A stretch of DNA of 52,791 nucleotides from Myxococcota bacterium (lineage in GTDB: Bacteria; Myxococcota_A; Bradymonadia; UBA7976; UBA1532). The notes beneath the pieces were generated by a model, which worked only from the letters and a program-made list of their open reading frames with translations, did not search any database and had not been told where the DNA came from. Location of the stretch: contig JAKLJY010000055.1 of the NCBI GenBank assembly GCA_023150895.1, forward strand, positions 1 through 52,791, read 5' to 3'. Shown one piece after another: positions 41,743 through 52,791 of the stretch (positions are counted from its first letter, which is position 1; every line of letters begins with the position of its first letter). The translations under genes were made by a program, and so were the position numbers.

Positions 41743-42590
41743 CGCCGCAACGCGCATACGGGCTGCTCGTCGCCTCGGCCCTGGGCTTCGGGGTGATGGC
41801 GTTTCTGTCGAAGCTCGCCTGCCGCACCTACGACGGTGCCACGGTGGCCGGCCTGCGGTTCGCCATCGGCGCCGTCGCGACGCTGGGGCTGTGGGCGACG
41901 GGGCACGTCGACGCCACGCCCCGGCGATGGCGCTTGTTGGCCCTGCGGGGTCTGGCCGGTGGCGTCGCGGTGGTGCTGTATTTCCTGACCATCGAGCACC
42001 TCGACGTGGGCCTGGCGACGCTGCTGAACTACACGTCGCCGACGTTCACGGTGCTGCTGGCGCGGGCGTTTCTGGGGGAGCGCGTCTCCCGCGGGGCCCT
42101 CGTCGCCCTCGGCATCGCCATGGGCGGCGTCGCGCTCGTGGTGCTCGGACAATCGAGCTTCTCCTCCGGCTCGCCCGCCGACCCCTTCTGGGTGGGCGTG
42201 GGCCTGCTCTCCGCGGTCAGCTCCGCGGCGGCCGTCACGGCCATCCGTGCCCTGCGCAGCGGACCCGAGCCCGAGTCGGTCTGGAGCATCTTTCTCAGCT
42301 TCTGCGTCGTGGGGGCGCTCTGCGCGGTCCCGGCCTCGCGCGAGATTCACGCGCCGAACGCGGTGGAGGCGGCCCTCTTGCTGGGCGTCGGCCTGACCGC
42401 GATGCTGGCGCAGCTCGGCATGAACGCCGTCATGCGCTGGGTGCCGGCGGCGACGTTCGGGGTCACCGCGCAGCTCTCCGTCGTCTTCACGATGCTGCTC
42501 GGCGTGCTGCTGCTCGACGAGAGCTGGAGCGCAGTCAGCGCGACGGGGGCCGCGCTGACCGTCTTCGGGGTCATCCGCGCGGCCCGGTGA
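41739..42590 (+). CDS. EamA/DMT-family transporter
   Basis: A 283-residue integral membrane protein with about ten hydrophobic helices in two EamA halves (PF00892). LNYTSPTFTVLLARAFLGE in the first half and VTAQLSVVFTMLLGVLLLDE in the second carry the usual EamA pattern of a helix followed by xLxE at the end of helices 4 and 9. Members export or import small metabolites such as amino acids or nucleotides; the substrate is not predictable. The TTG start at 41739 overlaps the stop of the MepA-like gene (TTGA), implying translational coupling. Confidence 0.85.
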   Translation: MTPQRAYGLLVASALGFGVMAFLSKLACRTYDGATVAGLRFAIGAVATLGLWATGHVDATPRRWRLLALRGLAGGVAVVLYFLTIEHLDVGLATLLNYTSPTFTVLLARAFLGERVSRGALVALGIAMGGVALVVLGQSSFSSGSPADPFWVGVGLLSAVSSAAAVTAIRALRSGPEPESVWSIFLSFCVVGALCAVPASREIHAPNAVEAALLLGVGLTAMLAQLGMNAVMRWVPAATFGVTAQLSVVFTMLLGVLLLDESWSAVSATGAALTVFGVIRAAR

Positions 42591-42608
42591 GCGGGCGCGC
42601 GGACCCGG

Positions 42609-46550
<3,942 letters not shown>

Positions 46551-46632
46551 GATTCCTCCGAGACTGGAATGGCTTTCGTGGTCCTACGGCGCCCGGGCGG
46601 GCGCGGATCCCCCGTTTCAGCCCCGGATGGTC

Positions 46633-47232
46633 TCACAGATCGACGCAGCAGCGGTACTCGGGGCAGGCGGGGTGTACCTGGACTTCCTCGTCCGTCTCGA
46701 AGACCAGGCGGGTGCCGTCCGCGCGCGTCGCGTGGAGCGCGGAGGGGCCGTCGGGGGTGAGGGTGACGTCGGCGGTCGTCCAGCAGCGGAGCGCGCCGAG
46801 ACTCTGGCCCGAGGGGGCGTCCGGCGGGCAGAAGCGGCCGGCGTCGTGCGCATAACAGAGAAACGCCCGTCGCACCTCGGCAGCGACGCACGCCCGGCGC
46901 CCACGGAGCGCGCAGTGGGCGGCGGCGACGTCGGCGGGCTGACCATTCAGGGCGGCCGTCTCGCCGGCTGGAGTCGTCGTTCCGCTGCGCTCGAGACAGA
47001 CACCGGCGCCAATTGGGAGCGTGTCCGCCGGGCAGGTGGACGCTTCGGCCGGAGCCCCCGCGGGTCCTGCGGGTCCCCGCGGTCCGGCGGGGCCCTCGGG
47101 GCCGACCGCGCCGGCGGGCCCGGGCGGTCCTTCGGGGCCGGCGGGACCCACCGGGCCCTCCACCCCGGAGGCCCCGCGGTCGCCCTCGCACCCGGATAAC
47201 AGCAGCACGGCAATCGCGATCACTCGACGCAC
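46633..47232 (-). CDS. Collagen-like repeat lipoprotein
   Basis: A 199-residue lipoprotein. The frame is open to a TTG at 47271, but that would overlap the upstream gene. The GTG at 47232 has GGGAGG six bases upstream and gives a good lipoprotein signal (VIAIAVLLLSGC, Cys15). Residues 17-61 are 15 uninterrupted Gly-X-Y triplets rich in proline (GPAGPEGPPGPAG), able to form a collagen-like trimer. The C-terminal ~135 residues contain eight or more cysteines (AHCALRGRRACV, CYAHDAGRFC, CPEYRCCVDL) and no recognised domain. It lies 22 bases after the large lipoprotein gene on the same strand and is probably co-transcribed with it. Confidence 0.82.
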   Translation of the reverse strand: MRRVIAIAVLLLSGCEGDRGASGVEGPVGPAGPEGPPGPAGAVGPEGPAGPRGPAGPAGAPAEASTCPADTLPIGAGVCLERSGTTTPAGETAALNGQPADVAAAHCALRGRRACVAAEVRRAFLCYAHDAGRFCPPDAPSGQSLGALRCWTTADVTLTPDGPSALHATRADGTRLVFETDEEVQVHPACPEYRCCVDL

Positions 47233-47254
47233 GACCCACCTCCCGACGAACCGG

Positions 47255-50200
47255 TCATTCAACGAAATCAAGCAGTTCCAGCGCGCGGTCCCCCGGCCCC
47301 GCCGTCGGCAGGACCAGCTCCACGAAACGACCGTACTTCAGCACCACCGCCCACCGCTCGCCGCCGAGATCCGTGGCCACGCCGGTGAGCTGCCGACCGC
47401 GCGTCAGCTCGTACCACGCCGCGCAGGGCGGCGTCGCGCAGTCGAGCGTCGGCCCGGCCGTGCGGCCCGGCCCCTGCACGACCGCGGCGTGCGGGCGGCC
47501 CTCCAGCGCGGGCAGGCCCGCCGGGTCGAGCAGCGCCGCCAGGGGGGCGGGGGTCGGACCCGGCCATAGCCCCACCGTGAGCACGTGCCCGACGTCGGCG
47601 CCCCGGCGCAGCTCGAACACCAGGTTCTCGCCGTAGGGCCCGGCGTCGAGCGCAAGGGCCAGCGACCCCGGTACGCGCCACGTCGCCGGCAGGTCGATCA
47701 TCGGCTCGCAGACCCACGCGCCGCCGTCTCCACGCAGGAAGGGCCACGTCGCGGGCACCTCGAGCCGCGCGTCGAACGCCGCCGCGCAGGCCGGGGGGTC
47801 GAATCCGACGAACCGGGGCGTCGACCAGACCTCGACGCCCCGCGCCGCCGCCTCGACGGCCGGCTCGGGCAGCCGGAGCTCGACCGCGACGGAGAGGTCC
47901 GCATACGGGTTGCGGAACTGCCAGGCCGCGACGCCGATGGCCTCGTCACCCGCAGCGAGGAGCCGAGTCGACGTCACCGCGTCGACGTCGGCCAGCCGCG
48001 GCGCCCGAACATCCGACGCCGCCACCGCCCCCCACTCGACCACCGGCGCGACCCGCAGCGCCTCGACATCGAACGTCCGCACGACGGCGTTCCCCGCCGC
48101 GTCGGCGACCGTGACCTCGAGGCAGACCGGCACCCGCGCCGGCCCGAGCGGATCGAGCGGGTCGAAGCCGAGCGTCTCCGCGTCGAGCGGCAGCACGCGC
48201 GCGGCGCCCCCGCCCCCGTCCGGAACCGGCACCGGCGCCGCGGCCGTCAACGACGGGCGAGAGGGCGCGATCGCATCGTCGAGCAGGAAACACGCGCCCG
48301 GGGCCCGCCGCCACGTCGCGGAGAGGGCCTCGGACGGCGTCCACGCGTCGCCCACGACCAGGTGCAGGTCGACCGGATTGTCGGGGGCCGCGTCGTGTGC
48401 CCAGCGGTGGACCTGCCGCGCGACGACGACCGCCGCAGGCTCGGCGAACGCGGCCTCGTCGAGCACCTGCCGGGGCAGGCCTGCAGCGCGCAAATCCGCG
48501 GGCAGCGGCCAGTCCGTCAGCCGACGCTCGTCGACGAAATCCGTCGGCCGCACGGCCAGCGTGGGCGGCGTCGCGTCGAACAGCACCGTCACGGAGGCCG
48601 GCGCGGCGACGTTGCCCACCGCATCGACGGCCTCCACCACGACCGTCGCCGGTCCCTCCCGCCGCCAGAGCAAATCGACCTCCGCGGGCCGGCCGGGCGC
48701 GGCCTCGCCCCGGTGCGCCTCCGCGCCATCGACGGTGACCACGACCCGTGCCGGCTCGTCGGTCGCCACGGCGAGCCGGGTGGGCGACCGCGCCGTCGAC
48801 CACACGGCAGCATCCGCCCCGCCGACGACCACCCCGTCCGCGCGCAGCGTCAGCCCCGGCGGCCGGTTGTCCACGTAGACGTCCGTCTCGCGCTCGGCCG
48901 GGTTGCCCAGCGCGTCGAGCGCCCGCGCGATGAGGCGCACGGCCCGCGGCGGCGTCGCGGCGTCGGCCACGAGCGTCGTGTCGAAAAGATACACCCGATG
49001 GGCGACCTGCACCCCATCGACCAGCGTCACGGCCCCCGGCGCCTCGGGCGCGATCACGAGGTCCAGCGCGGCCACGCCCGCCGGATCCGCGGCGTCGACC
49101 GTCACCAGCACCGGGCCGCGCAGCCCCTCGGGCCCGGCGTACCCCTCGACGCTCGTCAGCACGGGCGCGTCGATCGCGGGCCCCGCGGCGTCGAAGGCCT
49201 CGGGCGCGTGATCCGGGTCGAAGAGCGCCGAAACGTCCCGCGAGACGCGCGCGTCGAGCACGTCGGCCACCGCTGCGGACGTCAGGCCGGTCGTGTTGGC
49301 GGCGTCCCCCAGCCAGCGCGCGCAGGCCCGGGCGAGCTCGACCCGGAAAGCCTCCGGCGGCAGGCCCGTCGGCTCGGTGCCCGCGCGCCCGTCGAGCACC
49401 CCGTCCGCGGTCAGATCGGCCCGGTACAGCGCCACCAACGCCAGCGGCGTGAAGGCGGCCGGCGCCGCCGGATTCAGGCGCGGCGCGAGGTCGAGCGCCT
49501 GCCGGCTCAGGCATGCCAGCGCCAGCATGTAGCGGTCCCCCGCCGTCGGCGGCTCGTGCGCAGGTGCGTCCGACAGCGACGGCCGTGTGCCGAGCGGATC
49601 GGGCACGTCGAAGTGCGCCCCGAGCAGCGCCGCCGACTCGACCGTCGCGCCGGCGAACGGCGCGCCCACGGCCGCCAGCGCCCGCCCGCGCGCCACCGCG
49701 AGGTCCGTCAGCGGACTGATGACCACCTCGAAGCCCGGCGCGCCCGGCGAGAAGTCTGGCACGAGGCCCTCGAGCGTCTCGTCGGCGTCCCAGGTGAGCC
49801 AGCGCCCGGCCACCGCCTCGTCGAGGTACTGCGCCGTGCCGTCCGCGCGCCCCCGAGCCCGCAGCAGCACGGGCCCCGCGTGCTCGTCGAGGGCGATCTC
49901 GAAGCGGGCCTCGGCGTCCGTCCGGCCCTCACCGAGCGCCGCCCCCGCCGAGCCGTCGGCCTCGACCGCGTGCGCCGTCACCGTCACCCCGCGCGCGGGC
50001 CCCTTGAAGACCCAGCCGCGCACCACCCCGCCCGGCAGGTTGTCCGGCCGCAGACGCAGCGTGCGCCGGGAGACGACGCCGTCGTGATTCGTCGCGATGA
50101 ACGTCAGCGCGTGCTCGCCCGCCGGGCCGCTGCGCGTGTCCCACGCACCCGAGAAGACGTCCGGCGCGGCGTCGGCGTCGTCCAGCGCCCCGCCCCCCGG

Positions 50201-51205
50201 CCCTTCGACCACGAACGAGGCCACGCCGGACTCGCCATCGACCGCCCGGGCGCGCAACTCGACGCGCCCCGTGACCGTCAGCGCGTCGCCCGACTCGGCC
50301 GCCGATCCGGCGCCCGCGGGTGCCTCCAGCGTGATCACGGGCGGCGACGCATCCCCCGGCGGCGGCCCGGCACACGGCGCAAAGAGAACGGCCACGGCGA
50401 CCGCGTCCCCGCAGCGCAGGCGGTCCACCAGCGGCCGCACGTCCCGCGGCGACAAGTGCGAGAAGGGCGGCGCGCCCACCACGTCGAGCACCGCGTCGGC
50501 CAGGTGCCCGCGCAGCCAGTCCCCCGTGACCGGCAGCGGCACCCCGCCCACCGTCAGCGCCAGCGCACCGTCCGCGCCCACCCCGTCCATCGGCAACGAC
50601 TGCGCGTCCGCCACGAGCGCCCCCAGGACCGCTCCCGGCCCCAGCGCCTCGGGCGGCGCCCCGACGAGCCGCGAGAGCCGTGCGGGCAGCGCCGCGAAGG
50701 CCGCCTCCAGCAGCGCCGGCGTCTCGTCCCCCGGCTCGGCGGGCCGCACCGGATCGAAGCCCAGGTGCCCGACCGCCGCGCTCTCCCCCAGGTCCAGCGC
50801 CGACGTCGCCCCGGCGGGCGGCTCCGCGCGCACGGCCGCCACCCACGTCGAGAAGGGCCCCACGCGCAGGGCCACGTCCTCGCCGTACGGGAAGTCACCG
50901 GCGACCGCCGCCAGCGGCACGGGCGACCCCGGCGCGACGACCTCGACCCGCAGCGCCCGCCCCTCGTAGGCCGTCGACAGCGCGAAGGCCCCCGCGGGGT
51001 CCGTCACCCCCTCGGCCAGCACCTCGCCCGGCAATCCCCCGCCCGGCCAGGTGCGCAGCGTCACCGCCGCCCCCGCGACCGGCCCGCCCAGCGTCGCGAC
51101 CCCGGTCACCTGCCGCGCCAGCAGCGGCGGACGCGCCTCGTCGCACGCCGCGAGCCCGACGGCCGCGACCACGCCCAGGACCGCCGCGCGTGACCGAGTC
51201 CCCAT
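47255..51205 (-). CDS. Very large lipoprotein with Ig-like segments
   Basis: A 1316-residue lipoprotein with lipobox at Cys21 (VGLAAC). An N-terminal carboxypeptidase-regulatory-like beta domain (VTGVATLGGPVAGAAVTL...DPAGAFALST) is followed by a long alpha-helical region and several Ig-like or PKD-like beta segments (PPVITLEAPAGAG, DNRPPGLTLRADG, DATPPTLAVRP), with VDAVGNVAAPASVTV-type endings seen in bacterial Ig folds. A second regulatory-like domain (GVVRGWVFKGPARGVTVTA) lies near residue 390. The final 150 residues are beta-rich. No enzyme motif was seen. It is probably a surface structural or adhesive protein, transcribed together with the collagen-like gene. The ATG has a weak ribosome binding site. 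Confidence 0.82.
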   Translation of the reverse strand: MGTRSRAAVLGVVAAVGLAACDEARPPLLARQVTGVATLGGPVAGAAVTLRTWPGGGLPGEVLAEGVTDPAGAFALSTAYEGRALRVEVVAPGSPVPLAAVAGDFPYGEDVALRVGPFSTWVAAVRAEPPAGATSALDLGESAAVGHLGFDPVRPAEPGDETPALLEAAFAALPARLSRLVGAPPEALGPGAVLGALVADAQSLPMDGVGADGALALTVGGVPLPVTGDWLRGHLADAVLDVVGAPPFSHLSPRDVRPLVDRLRCGDAVAVAVLFAPCAGPPPGDASPPVITLEAPAGAGSAAESGDALTVTGRVELRARAVDGESGVASFVVEGPGGGALDDADAAPDVFSGAWDTRSGPAGEHALTFIATNHDGVVSRRTLRLRPDNLPGGVVRGWVFKGPARGVTVTAHAVEADGSAGAALGEGRTDAEARFEIALDEHAGPVLLRARGRADGTAQYLDEAVAGRWLTWDADETLEGLVPDFSPGAPGFEVVISPLTDLAVARGRALAAVGAPFAGATVESAALLGAHFDVPDPLGTRPSLSDAPAHEPPTAGDRYMLALACLSRQALDLAPRLNPAAPAAFTPLALVALYRADLTADGVLDGRAGTEPTGLPPEAFRVELARACARWLGDAANTTGLTSAAVADVLDARVSRDVSALFDPDHAPEAFDAAGPAIDAPVLTSVEGYAGPEGLRGPVLVTVDAADPAGVAALDLVIAPEAPGAVTLVDGVQVAHRVYLFDTTLVADAATPPRAVRLIARALDALGNPAERETDVYVDNRPPGLTLRADGVVVGGADAAVWSTARSPTRLAVATDEPARVVVTVDGAEAHRGEAAPGRPAEVDLLWRREGPATVVVEAVDAVGNVAAPASVTVLFDATPPTLAVRPTDFVDERRLTDWPLPADLRAAGLPRQVLDEAAFAEPAAVVVARQVHRWAHDAAPDNPVDLHLVVGDAWTPSEALSATWRRAPGACFLLDDAIAPSRPSLTAAAPVPVPDGGGGAARVLPLDAETLGFDPLDPLGPARVPVCLEVTVADAAGNAVVRTFDVEALRVAPVVEWGAVAASDVRAPRLADVDAVTSTRLLAAGDEAIGVAAWQFRNPYADLSVAVELRLPEPAVEAAARGVEVWSTPRFVGFDPPACAAAFDARLEVPATWPFLRGDGGAWVCEPMIDLPATWRVPGSLALALDAGPYGENLVFELRRGADVGHVLTVGLWPGPTPAPLAALLDPAGLPALEGRPHAAVVQGPGRTAGPTLDCATPPCAAWYELTRGRQLTGVATDLGGERWAVVLKYGRFVELVLPTAGPGDRALELLDFVE

Positions 51206-51288
51206 GCGTCGGAATCGTCGCCCCGGCGCGGGCGCGCGTCAACTCCGCGGTTGTTTGCGTGGCGAGGGCCCCGGCGTCGAGTGGCCAG

Positions 51289-51455
51289 CGTTCGTCAACG
51301 GATTCGAACGTTCGTCGACGGGTTGCGAGCGTCCGTCGACGGGTCGCGAACGTCCGTCGACGGATCGCGAACGCCCGTCAACGCGCCGGAATCGTTCGTC
51401 ATCCTGTGGGAACGTTCGTCGACCGCGATCGGGCGTCCATCGACGCCGAAAACGG
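51289..51455. repeat. 21-bp tandem array A (about eight units)
   Basis: Units begin at 51289, 51309, 51330, 51351, 51372, 51393, 51413 and 51434, each starting CGTTCGTC, CGTCCGTC or a close variant. The central three (51309-51371) are nearly identical, with core GTCGACGGGTCGCGA; the outer units are degenerate and two are 20 bases long. Confidence 0.75.
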
Positions 51456-51514
51456 CCCTCGCGAGGGATCATGGCCTGCCAGGCCGTCGCGGGACGATCG
51501 CGCTCGGTGAAGAG

Positions 51515-51619
51515 CGTTCGCGAGTGGTTGCCGGACGTTCGCGAGTGGTTGCCGGGCGCTCGCGAGTGGTTGCCGGGCGTTCGCGAGTGGTTGCCGGGCG
51601 TTCGCGAAGGTTGACGAAG
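51515..51619. repeat. 21-bp tandem array B (five units)
   Basis: Units begin at 51515, 51536, 51557, 51578 and 51599. Four are almost identical (CGTTCGCGAG then TGGTTGCCGG plus a final base); the fifth diverges after CGTTCGCGA. There are no unique spacers, so this is not a CRISPR array. Read on the opposite strand, array A units share about 15 of 21 positions with array B units when aligned at TTCGCGA. Confidence 0.8.
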
Positions 51620-52023
51620 GTTTCGGAGGCGTTGGGGGGGAATCCAGCAGCTTGCTGGACGAGTTCCGTAGGGTCACCACCTCGCGCTCGTCACGAAGCT
51701 CGACCGCCGCGCCGTGCGCGCGGTTTGCCTGCGGCGGGCCGTCGAACACCGGTGGAGCCGGGCCGTCCCGACGGTGCGGATCGAAAGTGGCCTCCGCATT
51801 CGTCGGGGCCGGGCGCTCGCGAACCTCATCGGGACATCGCCCGGGGCGACGTTGAAAGCCACCCGCCTCGCCCTGGTTCGTCGAGGAGATCGGCTTCGAG
51901 TTCCGCGAGCGCCGCGCGCTCCCGGATGACCTCCAGCGGCTCCAGGACATTCACGACGCGCCACCCGCAGCGTTCGTCTTCGAGCTGACCCCGACGCGGA
52001 ACGGGCTTCGCGCGCCGCGAAGG

Positions 52024-52428
52024 ATGTTCCCGCGGTTGGCAAGCGAACTGCTTTACGTCGGCGACTTCGGCGCGTGGCCCGATCCAGCGCGCATCGACGG
52101 CGCGACCAAGCGGTACGACGGCGCGGGCGATTTCCCCACGTGGGTCGCGGAGCGTCGGGCGGCGCCGCCCCCGACGCTGTTCATCAACGGCAAGCAAGAT
52201 GACTTCGTTTGCCGCGACGCCCAGCCGTCGCCCTGGGGTGTGAACGATCCCCGGTTCCCGCCGGAATTCGATCCTGACCAGGTCCGAGGGCCGCAGGACT
52301 GCTCCTTTGGCCACCGTCACGCCCGGTTTGACGCCGACGTCGCCGGCGTGCGATGCGTCGGGCTGAACAAGGACCACTCCCCGGGCTGCCTCGTCCCTTT
52401 CGAGTTGGGGCCCGACGAGCGAGCGTGA
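52024..52428 (+). CDS. Short metallophosphoesterase-like protein, probably degenerate or 5'-truncated
   Basis: From the ATG, 134 residues. ELLYVGDFGAWPDPARIDG and later FPTWVAE...PTLFINGKQDD resemble the second half of the metal-binding core of calcineurin-type phosphoesterases (GDxG, then xxFIxGNHED as in lariat-debranching-like enzymes). The Asn-His of GNHE is replaced by Lys-Gln, and the N-terminal DxH motif is absent. The frame stays open and coding-like up to a stop at 51853, with no usable start codon before 52024. The gene may therefore have lost its 5' end or be frameshifted. The resemblance is a reading by eye. It lies 32 bases before the next gene on the same strand. Confidence 0.45.
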   Translation: MFPRLASELLYVGDFGAWPDPARIDGATKRYDGAGDFPTWVAERRAAPPPTLFINGKQDDFVCRDAQPSPWGVNDPRFPPEFDPDQVRGPQDCSFGHRHARFDADVAGVRCVGLNKDHSPGCLVPFELGPDERA

Positions 52429-52460
52429 AGCGTGCTCGGAGAGTGGCCGGCGAAGGAGCC

Positions 52461-52791
52461 ATGCCCGTGAAGCCGTCGAGGAAGCGCGCCGCGACGCGCC
52501 GGCAGGACCAGACCCCGGGCGCCGGAAGCTCGAGGGCGACGCGTGACCTCGACGTCGTGACGGACGCCCTCTTCGAGCGGATCTTCCCGTTCGTTCGTCA
52601 GCTTCAAGCGCTCCAGGAGCAGGCTCGTCGCCTCGGTCTGTTCCCGAACGATCGCGACCTGCTCGCGTGTCCACGTTGCGGCCTCACCGAGGACGTGCTC
52701 GCGAGCGGGCAGCTCATCACCTGCGTCGACGTCGGTCAGCGGGACACCGGCTTGCGCTTCGTCGAGTCCGCGACCGAGGACGGCGCCTTCG
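52461..52791 (+). CDS. Hypothetical zinc-ribbon protein, N-terminal part (runs off window)
   Basis: The ATG at 52461 follows GAAGGAGCC, an excellent ribosome binding site, and the frame is open to the end of the window (110 residues seen). The start is basic (PVKPSRKRAATRRQ), followed by a helical stretch (ERIFPFVRQLQALQEQARRL) and then CPRCG and a later Cys (LITCVD), which could form a small zinc site. The 3' end is outside the window and no family is recognised. It probably belongs with the preceding phosphoesterase-like gene in one transcript. Confidence 0.6.
   Translation, partial: MPVKPSRKRAATRRQDQTPGAGSSRATRDLDVVTDALFERIFPFVRQLQALQEQARRLGLFPNDRDLLACPRCGLTEDVLASGQLITCVDVGQRDTGLRFVESATEDGAF

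Larger units (their letters stand above)
51206..51855. other. Gene-poor region with tandem repeats
   Basis: These 650 bases contain no gene I can support firmly. They hold two 21-bp tandem arrays (listed separately) and a perfect hairpin TCCAGCA-GCT-TGCTGGA at 51643-51659. An open minus-strand frame (down to a stop at 51399) reads ELRDEREVVTLRN and then heptads ANARQPL through the second array, and could be a small hypothetical gene, but it has no credible start codon. Confidence 0.6.

Noticed and set aside
51515-51619. CRISPR array from regular 21-bp spacing
   Set aside because: Head-to-tail units with no spacers and no cas genes in the window.
51399-51950. Small minus-strand gene reading ELRDEREVVTLRN and ANARQPL heptads
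   Set aside because: The middle looks protein-like, but the only ATG (51950) lies in sequence that is better explained by the plus-strand frame, and no ribosome binding site supports another start. Kept as a note in the repeat finding.

Overview
The window is very GC-rich DNA, with C or G at nearly every third codon position. It looks like a chromosome fragment from the Myxococcota or a related delta-proteobacterial lineage. The evidence is the many large lipoproteins with Asp/Pro/Ala-rich linkers after the lipobox cysteine, the GGxT-type linkers, RCC1, MopE-type and thrombospondin type 3 repeats, a MYXO-CTERM-like tail, and a Ser/Thr kinase with an N-terminal zinc ribbon. This is an inference from gene content; no rRNA or marker gene was seen to fix the taxon. 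No tRNA, rRNA, CRISPR array or insertion sequence was recognised.

Layout. 1-5436: the start of a GG-repeat lipoprotein, htpG (minus strand), then a tightly overlapping plus-strand operon of a gamma-class carbonic anhydrase, an HSL-type alpha/beta hydrolase and a beta-lactamase-fold serine hydrolase lipoprotein. 5442-8278: a divergent pair consisting of a winged-helix-like protein with a PD-(D/E)xK-like C-terminus and a C5-cytosine DNA methyltransferase, probably a type II restriction-modification system. 8294-14980: a minus-strand run of a TPR/PEGA-like membrane protein, an RCC1 propeller lipoprotein, a large lipoprotein and an FGE-fold lipoprotein. 15052-17493: a PlsC-type acyltransferase facing a transmembrane Ser/Thr kinase.

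17605-30670 is a plus-strand block of exported proteins: a Cys-rich 53-residue-repeat lipoprotein, a beta-helix lipoprotein, a 2307-residue thrombospondin-type repeat protein with a sorting tail, and an OmpA-family protein with thrombospondin type 3 repeats. 30698-38039: a family 92 glycosidase lipoprotein, a MASE1-PAS histidine kinase, a histone-deacetylase-family protein with an unrecognised C-terminal domain, and a short protein resembling a ruined kinase N-lobe. 38177-42590: hemN and hemH (late haem synthesis) converging, then a MepA-LysM peptidoglycan hydrolase overlapping an EamA transporter. 42609-51205: three minus-strand lipoproteins, namely a 15-motif MopE-like protein ending in a fibrinogen-like domain, a collagen-like one and a 1316-residue one.

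51206-52791 differs from the rest. It has 650 bases with no firm gene, two 21-bp tandem arrays whose units resemble each other in opposite orientation, a short metallophosphoesterase-like remnant and the start of a zinc-ribbon protein that leaves the window.

Housekeeping genes (htpG, hemN, hemH, plsC-like) are scattered among surface-protein genes. The window suggests a cell with an elaborate, lipoprotein-rich, calcium-binding surface. The most unusual items are the perfectly phased repeat arrays, the MopE-fibrinogen fusion, the deacetylase fusion, the candidate restriction-modification pair and the terminal repeat region.
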